The notes beneath the pieces were generated by a model that saw only the letters and a program-made list of their open reading frames with translations, searched no databases and was not told where the DNA came from. Below, in pieces: positions 24,645-35,798 of a stretch of DNA of 64,000 bases; the stretch's first letter is position 1; each line of letters starts with the position of its first letter. The position numbers and the translations under genes were made by a program. The DNA comes from Buchnera aphidicola (Chaetogeoica yunlongensis) (lineage in GTDB: Bacteria; Pseudomonadota; Gammaproteobacteria; Enterobacterales; Enterobacteriaceae), in the NCBI GenBank assembly GCA_039829965.1, contig CP139909.1, positions 1 to 64,000 of the forward strand, read 5' to 3'.

Positions 24645-25508
24645 ATGATTAAAGCAATTAAAACTTTACCTGTAGTATCGATAGGTAACTTAGATTCATA
24701 TATCAGAGTAGCTAATTCTTGGCCTATGTTGTCTCTTAACGAAGAAAAATGTCTTGCTAAAAAATTATATTATCATGGTGATTTACATTCTGCAAAAAAA
24801 TTGATTTTATCTCATTTAAGATTTGTAATTCATGTTTCTAGAAATTATTCAGGATATGGATTATTACAAGCAGATTTAATTCAAGAAGGAAATATTGGAT
24901 TGATGAAATCAGTAAGAAGATTTAATCCAAACATGGGAGTTCGTTTGGTTTCATTTGCTGTGCATTGGATAAAGTCTGAAATACATGAATATGTATTACG
25001 AAATTGGCGTATTGTTAAGGTTGCAACTACTAAATCTCAGAGAAAATTGTTTTTTAATCTTAGAAAAACCAAAAAAAGATTGGGTTGGTTTAATGATTAT
25101 GAAGTAGAATTAGTAGCTAGAGAATTAGGTGTGAAAAAAGAAGAAGTGAGAGAAATGGAATCTCGTATGTCTGCTCAGGACATAACAATAAACAATATTC
25201 ATGAAGAGTATCGTGGAGAAAATAAGTTTATACATCATACTATTTCATATTTAAAAGATGATTTTTCTAATTTTGCAAGCGAATTAGAAGAAGATAATTG
25301 GGAAGCGCATGCTACTGATAAATTGACTAACGCTTTATCTAGTTTAGATGAACGTAGTCGTTACATTATTCATGCTAGATGGTTAGATAAAAATAATCAT
25401 AAGGTAACTTTACGAGAAATTGCAAATAATTATGGTATATCTGCAGAAAGGGTTCGTCAATTAGAAAAAAATGCAATGAAAAAATTAAGAGTAGCTATAG
25501 AAACTTAA
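24645..25508 (+). CDS. rpoH: RNA polymerase sigma-32 (heat-shock factor)
   Basis: Alternative sigma factor for heat-shock promoters. The 287 residues compare with 284 in E. coli. Region 2 ([46 protein letters not shown]), the RpoH box ([17 protein letters not shown]) and the region 4 helix-turn-helix ([27 protein letters not shown]) are all present. Its only recognisable target in this window is the groS promoter. A terminator follows. Confidence 0.97.
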   Translation: MIKAIKTLPVVSIGNLDSYIRVANSWPMLSLNEEKCLAKKLYYHGDLHSAKKLILSHLRFVIHVSRNYSGYGLLQADLIQEGNIGLMKSVRRFNPNMGVRLVSFAVHWIKSEIHEYVLRNWRIVKVATTKSQRKLFFNLRKTKKRLGWFNDYEVELVARELGVKKEEVREMESRMSAQDITINNIHEEYRGENKFIHHTISYLKDDFSNFASELEEDNWEAHATDKLTNALSSLDERSRYIIHARWLDKNNHKVTLREIANNYGISAERVRQLEKNAMKKLRVAIET

Positions 25509-25529
25509 TTTTAAATATTAAGTTGTTTA

Positions 25530-25553
25530 AGCTATTATAATAATAGCTATTTT
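25530..25553 (+). terminator. Terminator between rpoH and glmS
   Basis: AGCTATTA (25530-25537), 3-nt loop, TAATAGCT (25541-25548), then ATTTTA. A perfect 8-bp stem between two convergent genes, it may act in both directions. Confidence 0.65.
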
Positions 25554-25593
25554 ATAATTTAATATTTTTAATAAAATTTATATTGTATGTGGT

Positions 25594-27429
25594 TTATTCC
25601 ACTGTAACTGATTTTGCTAAATTTTTTGGCTGATCTATGTTTTTTCTTTTCATTACGGCAATATAATATGCTAGCAGTTGTAATGGAATAGAATAAATAA
25701 TGGGAGAAAATAGCATTTTTTCACACGGTAAGCGTGTAATGTTAGCACAATTATTGTCGAATTTAGCACAATAATCTGAAAAGATATATAATATTCCTTT
25801 TCTACTATTTATTTCTGAAATATTTATTTTAACTTTATTTATTAAATGATCATTTGGAGCTATAACAATTACCGGAGTAGAAGAATTAATTAAAGCTAAT
25901 GGTCCGTGTTTTAATTCTCCAGCTGAATATGCTTCTGCATGAATATATGAAATTTCCTTTAATTTTAATGCTCCTTCCATAGCTAGTGGATAATGGTTTC
26001 CTCTACCTATAAAAATTATATTTTTTTTTCGAAATAGCTTAGTAGCTATTTTTTGAATTACATGGTCGCATTTTAATATTTTTGAAATATTCTCTGGAAG
26101 TTTAGTAAGTATATTTGATATTTTTGTTTCTAAATTATCATTATTTGTTTTTATACTGCTAATTTTAGCTGTTATCATAAGTAAAATAGTAAGTTGACTA
26201 GTAAATGATTTTGTAGAAGCTACGCTAATTTCTATACCAGCATGTGTTAATATAAAAAAATCAGATTCATTGACTAAAGAAGAATTTTCAGAATTACATA
26301 TTACTAGAGATCCTAAATATTTGTGTTGTTTTGATATTTTTAATGCTGTAATTAAATCTGCTGTTTCTCCTGATTGCGATAGAATTAACAATAAGCTATT
26401 TTTTTTTACCACAAATTCTCTATAACAAAATTCAGAAGCTATTTCTACATCACAAGATATTTTAGATAATGATTCAAACCAGTATTTTGATATCATTCCA
26501 GCATTGTAAGATGTTCCACAGGCTATTATGTTTATATGTTCGATTTTCGGTAGTAATATATAAAAATCATTTTTTAATTCTTCAAAAATTATTTTTTTGT
26601 TTTTAGTTATTCTATTTTGAATAATGTTTTTAATTATAGTAGGTTGTTCATATATTTCTTTTTGCATGTAATGTTGGAAATTTCCTTTTGTTATAGAATT
26701 TAGTTTAAGATTAGATGTTATTGTATTTCTTTGTGTTAAACAGTCATTTTTATCAAAAATAGTAACTTTATTGTAAGTTAGTATTGCAATGTCACCTTCA
26801 TATAAATTAATAAAGTTACTTGTTATAGTAATTAAAGATAGTTGATCAGAAGCTATAAAGTTTTCTTGGTTTCCTAATCCAATGAGTAAAGGACTTCCAG
26901 ATTTAAGTGCAAATAAGGTATTTGGATTGTGACAATCCATAATTACTATACTATAGTTACCTATTAGAATTTGTTTAATTTTTTTAATAATGTGTAATAA
27001 ATTTTTTTTATATTTTTTTTGTTTGTAATGAATTAAATGAGCAATTACTTCTGTATCTGTATCTGATGTAAATATGTATCCGAGTTTTTTTAGTTTAGTT
27101 TTTATATTTTTATAATTTTCAATTGTTCCATTATGTACAATTGAAATATTTTTAGAAACATGTGGATGTGCATTTTTTTTTGAAGAAATACCGTGTGTTG
27201 CCCATCTAGTGTGAGCAATTCCTATTTTTCCTATTAGATTTTTTTTATTTTTTATTAAATAAATTATATTTTTTACTGGTCCTGTGGATCTAAAGCGTAT
27301 TATTTTATTTTTTTTGTTTAAAATTGCTAATCCAGAAGAATCATATCCTCTATATTCTAATTTTCTCATACCCTTTATAAGAATATTTATGATATTTTTT
27401 TGTGAGATTCCAGCAATTATTCCACACAT
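25594..27429 (-). CDS. glmS: Glutamine-fructose-6-phosphate aminotransferase
   Basis: Makes glucosamine-6-phosphate, the first step to UDP-GlcNAc for peptidoglycan. The 611 residues compare with 609 in E. coli. The N-terminal glutaminase begins with catalytic Cys after Met (MCGIIAGIS), with KLEYRGYDSSGLA, HTRWATHG and TDTEVIAHL. Two SIS domains follow (ILSQSGETADLITAL, GRGNHYPLAMEGALKLKEISYIHAEAYSAGELKHGPLALI). The end (NLAKSVTVE) is conserved. It forms an operon with glmU, 36 bp upstream. Confidence 0.98.
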   Translation of the reverse strand: MCGIIAGISQKNIINILIKGMRKLEYRGYDSSGLAILNKKNKIIRFRSTGPVKNIIYLIKNKKNLIGKIGIAHTRWATHGISSKKNAHPHVSKNISIVHNGTIENYKNIKTKLKKLGYIFTSDTDTEVIAHLIHYKQKKYKKNLLHIIKKIKQILIGNYSIVIMDCHNPNTLFALKSGSPLLIGLGNQENFIASDQLSLITITSNFINLYEGDIAILTYNKVTIFDKNDCLTQRNTITSNLKLNSITKGNFQHYMQKEIYEQPTIIKNIIQNRITKNKKIIFEELKNDFYILLPKIEHINIIACGTSYNAGMISKYWFESLSKISCDVEIASEFCYREFVVKKNSLLLILSQSGETADLITALKISKQHKYLGSLVICNSENSSLVNESDFFILTHAGIEISVASTKSFTSQLTILLMITAKISSIKTNNDNLETKISNILTKLPENISKILKCDHVIQKIATKLFRKKNIIFIGRGNHYPLAMEGALKLKEISYIHAEAYSAGELKHGPLALINSSTPVIVIAPNDHLINKVKINISEINSRKGILYIFSDYCAKFDNNCANITRLPCEKMLFSPIIYSIPLQLLAYYIAVMKRKNIDQPKNLAKSVTVE

Positions 27430-27465
27430 TTTAATGTTAATCTCTTAATTTTAAAGTTAAAATTT

Positions 27466-28815
27466 TTAAATTTTTTTATTTATTTGTTTTTTTTTATTAT
27501 AAACTAAACTTGATTCGTTAACACTTTTTAGTACTGTAGTTCCTGCCGCAATAATTGTTTTTTTTTCGATGTTGATAGGTGCAATTAATTGTGTATTAGA
27601 TCCTATAAATACATCATCACCTATAATAGTATTTAATTTTTCTTTTCCATTATAATTACAAGTTATTGTTCCTGCTCCTATATTTACATTTTTTCCCATG
27701 GTTGTGTTTCCAATATAACTAAAATGTTTTGCTTTAGAATTATTTCCTATAATTGTTTGTTTTATTTCTACAAAATTTCCTATATGTGTGTTATTTTTTA
27801 ATATAGTTCCATTTTGAAGATGAGAAAATGGTCCTGCAATACAATGATTAGAAATGATTGTTTTTTCAATAATTGTATAAGATTTTATATGACAATAATC
27901 TCCAATAATACTATTTTTTATAATGCATCCAGATTCAATTTTTACTGAATTTCCTATTTGAACTGTTCCTTCTAAAATTACTTCATTATCGATTTCTATA
28001 TTAGTTCCGTGTTTCAGAGTACCTCTTAAACTAAAGTTAGATATATTATTAATTTTAACTCCAGAAAGTAATAGTTTTTTGGCTTGTTTTTTTTGATACG
28101 TTTTTTCTGCATAGTATAATTGTAAAAGGTTATTTATTCCTTGTATTTCATTGTTATCTATAGGATGGACTGAATTAATTATATAATTTTCTTTGTTGGC
28201 TAATTTTATAACATCTGTTATATAAAATTCTTTTTGGTTATTATTAGCATTTATTTTTATTATCCATTTTTTTAAGTTTTCTGAAGAGATGACAAATACT
28301 CCTGAATTTATTTCTTTTATGTTAAGTTGATTTTTAGTTGCATCTTTATATTCTATTATTTTTATAATTTTTTTATTTTTTCTGATTATCCTACCATATT
28401 CGTTTGGAATTTTTAGTTTTGCAGTTAACAATGTAATACTAGATTGTTTTTTTTTAGTTAACATTTTTTTTATAGATTTTTTTGATATTAATGGAACATC
28501 ACCGTATAGAATGAGTATATTTTCGTAATCATTATAATTATTAATAACTTGTTTTATAGCATAACCAGTGCCTAGTATTTTTTTTTGTTTTATCCAGATA
28601 ATATTACTATTTTGTTTAATAATATTAAATTGTTCATATTTTTCATTGTAAATTACAGTAACATTATTTGGATGAAGAGAGTTTGCTAAGTCTATTACGT
28701 GTTGAAGAATTGGTTTTCCTCCTAATAAATGTAGTAGTTTTGGATAATTAAAGTTCATTCTTGTTCCTTGTCCAGCTGCTAGAATTATTATATTGAGAAT
28801 AGTGTCATGATTCAT
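27466..28815 (-). CDS. glmU: Bifunctional UDP-GlcNAc pyrophosphorylase / GlcN-1-P acetyltransferase
   Basis: Catalyses the last two steps to UDP-GlcNAc. The 449 residues compare with 456 in E. coli. The N-terminal nucleotidyltransferase motif ILAAGQGTRM and LYGDVPLI are present. The C-terminal left-handed beta helix has hexapeptide repeats, the conserved histidine (NSKAKHFSYIGN) and IGAGTITCNYNGKEK. The final GWRRPVKKK-like tail of E. coli is missing and is replaced by a short lysine-rich end. Confidence 0.97.
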   Translation of the reverse strand: MNHDTILNIIILAAGQGTRMNFNYPKLLHLLGGKPILQHVIDLANSLHPNNVTVIYNEKYEQFNIIKQNSNIIWIKQKKILGTGYAIKQVINNYNDYENILILYGDVPLISKKSIKKMLTKKKQSSITLLTAKLKIPNEYGRIIRKNKKIIKIIEYKDATKNQLNIKEINSGVFVISSENLKKWIIKINANNNQKEFYITDVIKLANKENYIINSVHPIDNNEIQGINNLLQLYYAEKTYQKKQAKKLLLSGVKINNISNFSLRGTLKHGTNIEIDNEVILEGTVQIGNSVKIESGCIIKNSIIGDYCHIKSYTIIEKTIISNHCIAGPFSHLQNGTILKNNTHIGNFVEIKQTIIGNNSKAKHFSYIGNTTMGKNVNIGAGTITCNYNGKEKLNTIIGDDVFIGSNTQLIAPINIEKKTIIAAGTTVLKSVNESSLVYNKKKQINKKI

Positions 28816-29092
28816 AATTTTAGTTCCTAAAAATTTTTATGTTATTTTTTTTGGACTGTTGTATTATATTTGTGTATATTTTATTAAAGATGATGTAGTT
28901 TGTAAAATTTATGTTTTATAAATTATCATTATTTTATATTTTTAATAGACGAATTAGTTATGAATATTAACAAATTGTTTTTTATAAAATATTTTATAAT
29001 TTAAATTTATTTTTAAAATAATTTTAGTTTATGATAGCAAATATTATTGAAAAAATATTTATGTATTGTATATTATATTTGAGAATTTACTT

Positions 29093-29899
29093 ATGTTTTA
29101 TATTGTTGTATCGGATTTAGATGGAACACTATTATCACCTGAATTTAATTTAACTGAATATACTAAAAGAATCATTCGTAAATTGGTAAATAAAGGTATT
29201 TATTTTGTTATTTCTACAGGTCGTCATTATAAAGAAGCTATTAAAATTAAAAATAATTTAAATATTTCATGTTTTTTGATTACTTCAAATGGAGCTAGAA
29301 TTTATAATTTAAAAAATAAATTAATATATAGCTGTGATATAGATAGTAAAATAGTTCAAGGTATAATTAATAAATATTTTTTAGATAAAGAAGTTTCTAT
29401 TCAATTATATACGCATGAAAATTGGTATATCAATAAGGAAAATTATAAAGTACCTTTATCATATTTTTTATCTTCGTTTAGAAGTAAAAAATTAGAGTTA
29501 AAACATTTATCTAAAAAAAATGTTAGCAAAATATTTTTTGTATGTAAAAATTTAGATAAATTATTATTTATTAGAAAGGATATTTTAAATAATTGGAATG
29601 ATTTTTTAAGTTTAAGCTTTTCTTCTCAAGTATGTTTAGAAGTGATGTCAAAATTTGTTTCTAAAGGATATGCATTAAAATATATAACAAACATATTAGG
29701 ATTGACGTTAAAAGATTGTATTTCATTTGGTGATGGAGAAAATGATAAGGAAATGTTAGAGATTTCTGGAAAGGGTTGTATTGTGTATAACGGATGTGAT
29801 ATTTTAAAAAATTCTCTTCCTAATTTAGAAATAATTGGGAGTAATAAACATGATTCTGTTGCAGAATATTTAAATGATGTTTATAGTTTGAATAAGTGA
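29093..29899 (+). CDS. yigL: HAD-family Cof-type phosphatase (YigL-like)
   Basis: HAD hydrolase; E. coli YigL dephosphorylates pyridoxal phosphate and sugar phosphates. The ATG at 29093 starts MFYIVVSDLDGTLLSPEFNLT, aligned with E. coli; an upstream in-frame TTG at 29066 adds unmatched residues. The 268 residues compare with 266. HAD motifs are DLDGT (I), STGRH with TSNGA (II region), a lysine (SKGYALKYI) and FGDGENDKEML (IV). The neighbour metE is also close to yigL in E. coli, which supports orthology. The exact substrate in the symbiont is unknown. Confidence 0.88.
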   Translation: MFYIVVSDLDGTLLSPEFNLTEYTKRIIRKLVNKGIYFVISTGRHYKEAIKIKNNLNISCFLITSNGARIYNLKNKLIYSCDIDSKIVQGIINKYFLDKEVSIQLYTHENWYINKENYKVPLSYFLSSFRSKKLELKHLSKKNVSKIFFVCKNLDKLLFIRKDILNNWNDFLSLSFSSQVCLEVMSKFVSKGYALKYITNILGLTLKDCISFGDGENDKEMLEISGKGCIVYNGCDILKNSLPNLEIIGSNKHDSVAEYLNDVYSLNK

Positions 29900-30034
29900 A
29901 TTATTTTTAATTAATATTGATTTTGTATATATATTTTTTTACATATAAAAAAATTTAATTTGTTGTTGAATAGGTTAAATTATGTAATTATTGATGTTGA
30001 ATGATAAATTATTTTATGTAGGATTTATGTCACA

Positions 30035-32335
30035 ATGATTAAAAATCATATATTAGGTTTTCCAAGAATTGGATTATTTAGAGAATTAAAAATAGCTCAG
30101 GAAAAATATTGGTCTAAAAAAATTTCTGTAGAAGAGCTGTTATCAGTGGGAACTATGTTGAGAAGAAGACACTGGCAACAACAGGTAGAATCAGGAATTA
30201 ATTTTGTATCTGTTGGTGATTTTGCATGGTATGATCATGTATTGGGTATGAGTTTAACATTAGGAAATATACCCAAGAGACATAGAAATAGTGATAATTC
30301 AGTAACATTAGATACTTTATTTCGTATTGCTCGTGGTTCAGAAATATCTGGAACATCTATATCAGCTTCAGAAATGACTAAGTGGTTTAATACTAATTAT
30401 CATTATATTGTTCCTGAATTCAGTCTAGATTCTAAATTTTATTTCTTATGGAAACAAATATTGGATGAAGTGGATGAAGCATTATCATTAGGATATATGG
30501 TTAAACCAGTGATTTTAGGTCCATTAACTTATTTATGGTTAGGTAAAGTAAAAGGAAAATTATTTGATCGATTAGATTGTTTAAAAGATATAATTCCTAT
30601 ATATCAGAATATTTTATTAGAATTTCATAATAGAAAAATTCCTTGGGTACAAATTGATGAACCTATTTTAACTTTGGATTTGCCAACAAAATGGAAGAAT
30701 GCTTTTTTCTATGCGTATGATAGTTTATATGGATATAGTAAAATATTATTAACTACATATTTTGGAGATGTACAACATAATTTTTCTGTCATTTTGAATT
30801 TACCTATTCAGGGTATACATTTAGATTTGATTTATGGTAATTATGATTTAAATTCTTTGCATTCTATTGTTCCTGAAAAATGGTTAATATCTTTCGGGAT
30901 AATAAATGGAAGAAATATTTGGAAATCTGATTTAATTTTTTGGTTTAACAAATTAAAATCATTTTCTAAAATTCATAGTTTTTTATGGATTGGAAGTTCT
31001 TGTTCTTTATTACATGTTCCTATTGATGTTCAAATTGAAAAAAGTATTTGTTTAGAAATAAAGAATTGGTTATCGTTTGCATTACAAAAATGTCATGAAT
31101 TGAAATTGTTATGTGATGCATTAAATAGTAATAGTGACATTCCTACAGAAGAAATTAAGTATTGGAGTCAATGTATTTATTCTCGAAAAAAATCTATTTT
31201 AGTAAACAATTATAATGTTCAAAAAAATGTTGAATTAATTTCATCTTATGATTTAGAAAGAAAAGAAGTCTTTTCTACGAGAGTAAAAAAACAAAAAAAA
31301 TGTTTAAATTTACCTATTTTGCCTACTACTACTATTGGTTCATTTCCTCAAACTAAATCAATTAGAACAGTTCGTCGAGATTTTAAAAATAGGATTATAA
31401 CTAAAAATCAATATGAATTTAAGATTTTAGAATATATAAAAGATGCTATTTCTAGACAAGAAGAGTTAGGAATTGATGTATTAGTACATGGAGAATTTGA
31501 ACGTAGTGATATGGTTGAATATTTTGGTGAACATTTAGATGGTTTTGCTTTTACCAATAATGGATGGGTTCAAAGTTATGGATCAAGATGTGTAAAGCCT
31601 CCAATAATTATTGGTGATATTAGCCGAATTAGGCCTATTAGTGTTTATTGGATTAAATATGCTCAATCTTTAACTGCAAAACCTGTAAAAGGAATGTTAA
31701 CTGGACCGGTAACAATTTTATTATGGTCTTTTTGTAGAGAAGATTTATCTTATGAAATTATTTCTAAGCAAATAGCATTAGCTTTACGTGAAGAAGTTTT
31801 AGATCTAGAAAGATCTGGTATAAAAATTATTCAAATTGACGAACCTGCATTAAGAGAAGGATTACCACTTCGATTACAGTTTTGGAATAAATATTTATCT
31901 TGGGCAGTGAATTCATTTAAATTATGTTATTTTGGTATTGATAATTCTACTCAAATTCATACTCATATGTGTTATTGTGAATTTAACGATATTATGGATG
32001 CGATTTCATTATTGGATGTTGATGTAATTACTATTGAAACTTCACGTTCTGATATGGAATTATTAGAATTTTTTAAAAAATTCAGATATCCAAATGACAT
32101 TGGCCCTGGTGTGTATGATATTCATTCTCCTAATATACCTCAAGTTAATTCAATTTTATTTTTATTAAAACAGGCTATGAAGTATATACCTATTGAGCGT
32201 CTATGGATCAATCCTGATTGTGGTTTAAAAACAAGAACATGGAAAGAAACTAGTGATTCTTTAAAGAATATGATTGAAGCAGCGAAAATTCTTAGGTATT
32301 GTTATAGTAAATCGCAATTTAAAAATAAAATATAA
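30035..32335 (+). CDS. metE: Cobalamin-independent methionine synthase
   Basis: Transfers a methyl group from methyl-tetrahydrofolate to homocysteine. The 766 residues compare with 753 in E. coli. The N-terminus [22 protein letters not shown] and the catalytic C-terminal barrel are intact: [60 protein letters not shown] and the zinc ligand region NPDCGLKTR. metF in the same window makes its methyl donor. No MetJ-type operator is recognisable upstream. Confidence 0.98.
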   Translation: MIKNHILGFPRIGLFRELKIAQEKYWSKKISVEELLSVGTMLRRRHWQQQVESGINFVSVGDFAWYDHVLGMSLTLGNIPKRHRNSDNSVTLDTLFRIARGSEISGTSISASEMTKWFNTNYHYIVPEFSLDSKFYFLWKQILDEVDEALSLGYMVKPVILGPLTYLWLGKVKGKLFDRLDCLKDIIPIYQNILLEFHNRKIPWVQIDEPILTLDLPTKWKNAFFYAYDSLYGYSKILLTTYFGDVQHNFSVILNLPIQGIHLDLIYGNYDLNSLHSIVPEKWLISFGIINGRNIWKSDLIFWFNKLKSFSKIHSFLWIGSSCSLLHVPIDVQIEKSICLEIKNWLSFALQKCHELKLLCDALNSNSDIPTEEIKYWSQCIYSRKKSILVNNYNVQKNVELISSYDLERKEVFSTRVKKQKKCLNLPILPTTTIGSFPQTKSIRTVRRDFKNRIITKNQYEFKILEYIKDAISRQEELGIDVLVHGEFERSDMVEYFGEHLDGFAFTNNGWVQSYGSRCVKPPIIIGDISRIRPISVYWIKYAQSLTAKPVKGMLTGPVTILLWSFCREDLSYEIISKQIALALREEVLDLERSGIKIIQIDEPALREGLPLRLQFWNKYLSWAVNSFKLCYFGIDNSTQIHTHMCYCEFNDIMDAISLLDVDVITIETSRSDMELLEFFKKFRYPNDIGPGVYDIHSPNIPQVNSILFLLKQAMKYIPIERLWINPDCGLKTRTWKETSDSLKNMIEAAKILRYCYSKSQFKNKI

Positions 32336-32350
32336 TATATAAAAATAATA

Positions 32351-32383
32351 AAAAACGATGCTTTATATATAAGTATCGTTTTT
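32351..32383 (+). terminator. Terminator after metE
   Basis: Stem AAAAACGATGCTT (32351-32363), 7-nt A/T loop, AAGTATCGTTTTT (32371-32383), with one G-T pair in 13. The T5 at the end of the right arm serves as the U-tract. Confidence 0.78.
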
Positions 32384-32581
32384 CTTGTATAATTTTTTTA
32401 TTTGTTTGTTTTTAAATAAATAAATCTTTTATTTTTATATATTGAAAATAAATTAATTTTTATAAAATATTTTAGTAAAAATATAGAATTTTTGTATTAA
32501 GTAAAATATTTATAGATTTTAACATACACTTTAAAAAGATGAAAAAAAATGAGTTTTATATTTTAATGGAGTTAAAAGTAT

Positions 32582-34026
32582 ATGTATTATCGTAATATTT
32601 TTCGTATTATAGGAATTTTTGTTATTTTATTTTCTATTACTATGATTATTCCTATAATAATTTCTTTAATGTATATTGATAATTCGATACGACCGTTTTT
32701 TTTGGCATTTTTGATTATCTTTAGTATTGGTTTTGTATTATGGTTACCAAATAAAAACAAAAAAGTAGAATTGAATAATAGTGCGAATTTATTATTATCA
32801 GTATTATTTTGGATAGTTTTAGGAAGTTTAGGAGCTCTTCCATTTTTATTTTCAAAAGTATTAAATTTGTCCATAACTGATGCTTTTTTTGAGTCTTTTT
32901 CTGGATTTACTACTACTGGAGCTACTATTCTTGTTGGTTTAGATTATTTACCTAAATCAATTTTATTTTATCGGCAAATGTTACAGTGGTTGGGTGGTAT
33001 TGGAATTATATCGTTAGCAGTAATTGTTTGTCCTCTTTTAAATTTTAAAGGAGCACAATTATATCGTTTTAAAATGTTACATATTATCCAAAAAAATCAA
33101 GTTATATCTATTAAAACTTCAGAAATTTCAAAGAAATTTTTATTCATATATATTTTTTTAACTATTATTTGTACTATATCTTTATGGATATCAGGAATGT
33201 CTTTTTTTGATGCTGTTAGTCATAGTTTTTCTACAGTGTCTGTAGGAGGATTTTCTACTCATGATGCTAGTATTAGTTATTTTCATAGTTTGAAAATTAA
33301 CTTTGTAGTTTATTTTTTTTTATTTTTATCATCTCTTAATTATTCATTACATTTTTTATTTTTAAGTGGAAGAAGTATTTTCATATATTGGAGTGATTTA
33401 GAATGTCGAGTTTTTATAATTTTTCAGTTGTTTTTATTATGTTTGTCTATTTTTTTATTATTTAATTCTATGATTGTATCTGAAAATTTTATATTTAATT
33501 CTTTTTTTCAACTTTTTTCCTGGTTTACCACTGCTGGTTTTTCTATAATTAGCATATTAAATTGGCCTGAAAATGTTTTTATATTATTATTTTTTTTTGT
33601 GTTTATAGGTGGATGTTCTGGTTCCATTAGTGGTGGTTTTAAAATAATTCGTTTTTTATTGTCTTTTAAGAAATCTTCTTATAAGTTAAATTATTTAGTA
33701 AATCCATACACTTTATATAATGTTAAAATTAATAATGAAATTATATCTACTCGTTTTTTAGGTTCGGTATTATGTTTTTTTTTTATTTTGTGATATTTTT
33801 AGTTAGTACGTTGCTTCTTGTATTATCTGGATGTGACTTATTTTCTTCTTTTTCAGCTGTGTTATCTACATTAAGTAATTTAGGAATTGGTTTTGGTTTA
33901 GCTTCAGATAATTATATGTTATCAAATATATTTTCTAAATGGATATTAATTTTTACGATGTTGTTTGGAAGATTAGAACTATTTGCTTTATTAGTTTTAT
34001 TAATTCCATTTTTTTGGAAAGAATAA
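32582..34026 (+). CDS. trkH: Trk potassium transporter TrkH, split by a frameshift at a T10 tract
   Basis: Membrane subunit of Trk potassium uptake. The first frame (32582-33793) starts MYYRNIFRIIGIFVILFS and contains selectivity-loop motifs (FSGFTTTGATILVG, SVGGFSTHDASI, TTAGFSIIS). The second frame, to 34026, carries LSNLGIGFGLASDN and WILIFTMLFGRLELFALLVL. They join at a T10 run (33775-33784) if one T is added, giving L-C-F-F-F-Y-F-V-I-F-L-V-S and about 481 residues (E. coli 483). Without rescue the fourth pore loop is lost. The conserved tail suggests recent damage, slippage rescue or a run-length error. Confidence 0.92.
33775..33784 (+). repeat. T10 homopolymer at the trkH frame break
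   Basis: Ten T after TATG. With ten T the frame stops at 33793; with eleven it enters the downstream conserved frame. This is the third frame break in the window at a homopolymer, again one base short. Confidence 0.88.
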
Positions 34027-34083
34027 TTGTTAGATTTATTTATATAATATTTATTTAAAATTGTATTTTTAGGTGTTTTTTTA

Positions 34084-35670
34084 TTAGTGTTTAAAATATC
34101 TTGATTTAGTAAATATCATAGAAATTTTATGTTGATTCACGGAGTGTATTATTTTTTTATCCTGAATAGATCCACCAGGTTGAATAATACACGATATTTT
34201 TTTGTTAGATATTAATTCGATGCTATCTTTAAAAGGAAAAAAAGCATCTGAAGCTAATATTGTATTTTTTAATGAAAGGCTATTATTAGTTTTATTAATT
34301 GCGATTTTTATTGCATCGATTCTACTAGTTTGTCCTGATCCTATAGTAATAGTAGTTTTATTTTTAACAAATACAACAGCATTAGATTTTAAGTGTTTTA
34401 CTACTTTTAAAGCAAATTTAGCATCGTGAATTTCTTTTAAAGTGGGAATTTTTTTACTAACAATTTTCCATTTTTTTGTCTTTATAGTATTTTGTATATT
34501 GTTTTGAATTAAGAAATCTCCATATATGGATTTTATGTCTATGTGATAATATGAGTAATTATAATTTTTTAAGTATTGTATAACTCGTAAATTTGGTTTT
34601 TTATTAAGAGCTTTTTTTGCTTCATGTGTAAATTCAGGTGCTAAAATTATTTCTAAAAACTGTTTTTCTAGAATAGTTTGAGTGGTTTTTTCGTCTAATA
34701 TAGTATTAAATGCAATAGTACCTCCAAAAGCTGAAATTGGATCTGTCTCATAAGCTAATAAATATGCGTTATAGTTATTTGAGGATGTTGAAATACCACA
34801 TGGATTTCCATGTTTTAATATAACGCAAGTGAATTCTTTAAATTCTTGAATACATGACAGTGATGAATAAATATCTAATAAATTATTGTATGATAAAGTT
34901 TTTCCTTGTAGTTGTTGAATATTTAATTTTCCATAATTTTTATTTTGATCTGTAGTATACCATGCAGCTTGTTCTAATTTATTTTCTCCGTAATATAGGT
35001 CTTGTTTTTTTATAAGTTGAAGGGTTAAGTGAGTTGGAAGTGTTTTTTGAAATGGATTTATCGAAGTTGTATTGTTTTTTTTTTTGAAGTAGTGATAAAT
35101 TTTTTCATCATAATGCATGACGTATTTTAGCGCTATAGTTGCAAAGTTTAGTTTAGTTTTATTGGTAATAATGTTATTATTTTTTGTCATCTCTTGTACA
35201 ATAAATGAATATAATTTTGGTTTAACTATTACAAGTACGTTTTTATAATTTTTTGCAGCCGCTCTTACCATTGAAGGTCCTCCAATATCAATGTTTTCCA
35301 TAGCGTTTTTAAAAATTAAATTTTTATTTTGTAAGTTGGTGCTAAATGGATAGAAATTCACTATTATCATATCCATTAAGATGATATTATTTTTTTTTAT
35401 TATTTTTTTATCTTTTTCTGGTTGTGCTAATATACTAGCGTATATTTTATGATGTAAGGTTTTAATTCTACTATTCATGATTTCTGGACATTGAGTATAA
35501 TGAGCAATTTTTATAACATTAATATTATTTTTTTTTAGTAATTTTGCTGTTCCAGAAGTAGCAAACAATTTTATATTTTTAGAAACTAGAGATTTAGCAA
35601 AATCTATTATTCCTGTAGTATTAGAAATACTGATTAGTGCATTTTTAATTTGTTTTGTATTTTGTATCAT
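34084..35670 (-). CDS. purH: Bifunctional AICAR transformylase / IMP cyclohydrolase
   Basis: Converts AICAR to IMP with formyl-tetrahydrofolate. The 528 residues compare with 529 in E. coli. The N-terminal cyclohydrolase (ALISISNTTGIIDFAKSL, ATSGTAKLL, GGPSMVRAAAKNY) and the C-terminal transformylase (LKHGNPCGIS, FVKNKTTITIGSGQTSRIDAIKIA, SDAFFPFKDS) are both intact. purD, which follows in E. coli, is absent. In a symbiont without full purine synthesis its role is to recycle the AICAR released by histidine synthesis, which starts at HisG. Confidence 0.97.
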   Translation of the reverse strand: MIQNTKQIKNALISISNTTGIIDFAKSLVSKNIKLFATSGTAKLLKKNNINVIKIAHYTQCPEIMNSRIKTLHHKIYASILAQPEKDKKIIKKNNIILMDMIIVNFYPFSTNLQNKNLIFKNAMENIDIGGPSMVRAAAKNYKNVLVIVKPKLYSFIVQEMTKNNNIITNKTKLNFATIALKYVMHYDEKIYHYFKKKNNTTSINPFQKTLPTHLTLQLIKKQDLYYGENKLEQAAWYTTDQNKNYGKLNIQQLQGKTLSYNNLLDIYSSLSCIQEFKEFTCVILKHGNPCGISTSSNNYNAYLLAYETDPISAFGGTIAFNTILDEKTTQTILEKQFLEIILAPEFTHEAKKALNKKPNLRVIQYLKNYNYSYYHIDIKSIYGDFLIQNNIQNTIKTKKWKIVSKKIPTLKEIHDAKFALKVVKHLKSNAVVFVKNKTTITIGSGQTSRIDAIKIAINKTNNSLSLKNTILASDAFFPFKDSIELISNKKISCIIQPGGSIQDKKIIHSVNQHKISMIFTKSRYFKH

Positions 35671-35695
35671 ATTTTTATTTATATGGAATTATATG

Positions 35696-35723
35696 AAGTA
35701 TAAAGTATAAAGTGTAAAGTATA
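35696..35723 (-). repeat. Four tandem heptamers in the purH upstream region
   Basis: On the plus strand: AAGTATA, AAGTATA, AAGTGTA, AAGTATA, head to tail. Read toward purH on the minus strand each unit is TATACTT or TACACTT, so the array repeats a -10-like TATACT. It sits 26-53 bp upstream of the purH start. A separate TATAAT at 35688-35693 is closer to the gene, and TTTACA at 35713-35718 falls 19 bp upstream of it. Confidence 0.75.
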
Positions 35724-35756
35724 TTATGTGATTTATATTAAAATAAAATAATATAA

Positions 35757-35775
35757 GAAGTATTTTTTGTACTTC
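35757..35775 (-). terminator. Possible terminator after hupA
   Basis: GAAGTA (35757-35762), 7-nt loop, TACTTC (35770-35775). In the minus-strand direction TTATATTATTTT follows. The stem is short and the U-tract interrupted. Confidence 0.45.
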
Positions 35776-35798
35776 CTATATGTATGAGTATTCATGAT

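Noticed and set aside
29933..29954. A/T-only hairpin after yigL
   Set aside because: Arms are A/T runs of the kind expected by chance in this composition; not convincing as a terminator.
33772..34026. A separate small membrane protein after trkH
   Set aside because: Its sequence is the conserved C-terminus of TrkH; the two frames join with one extra T, so it is not an independent gene.
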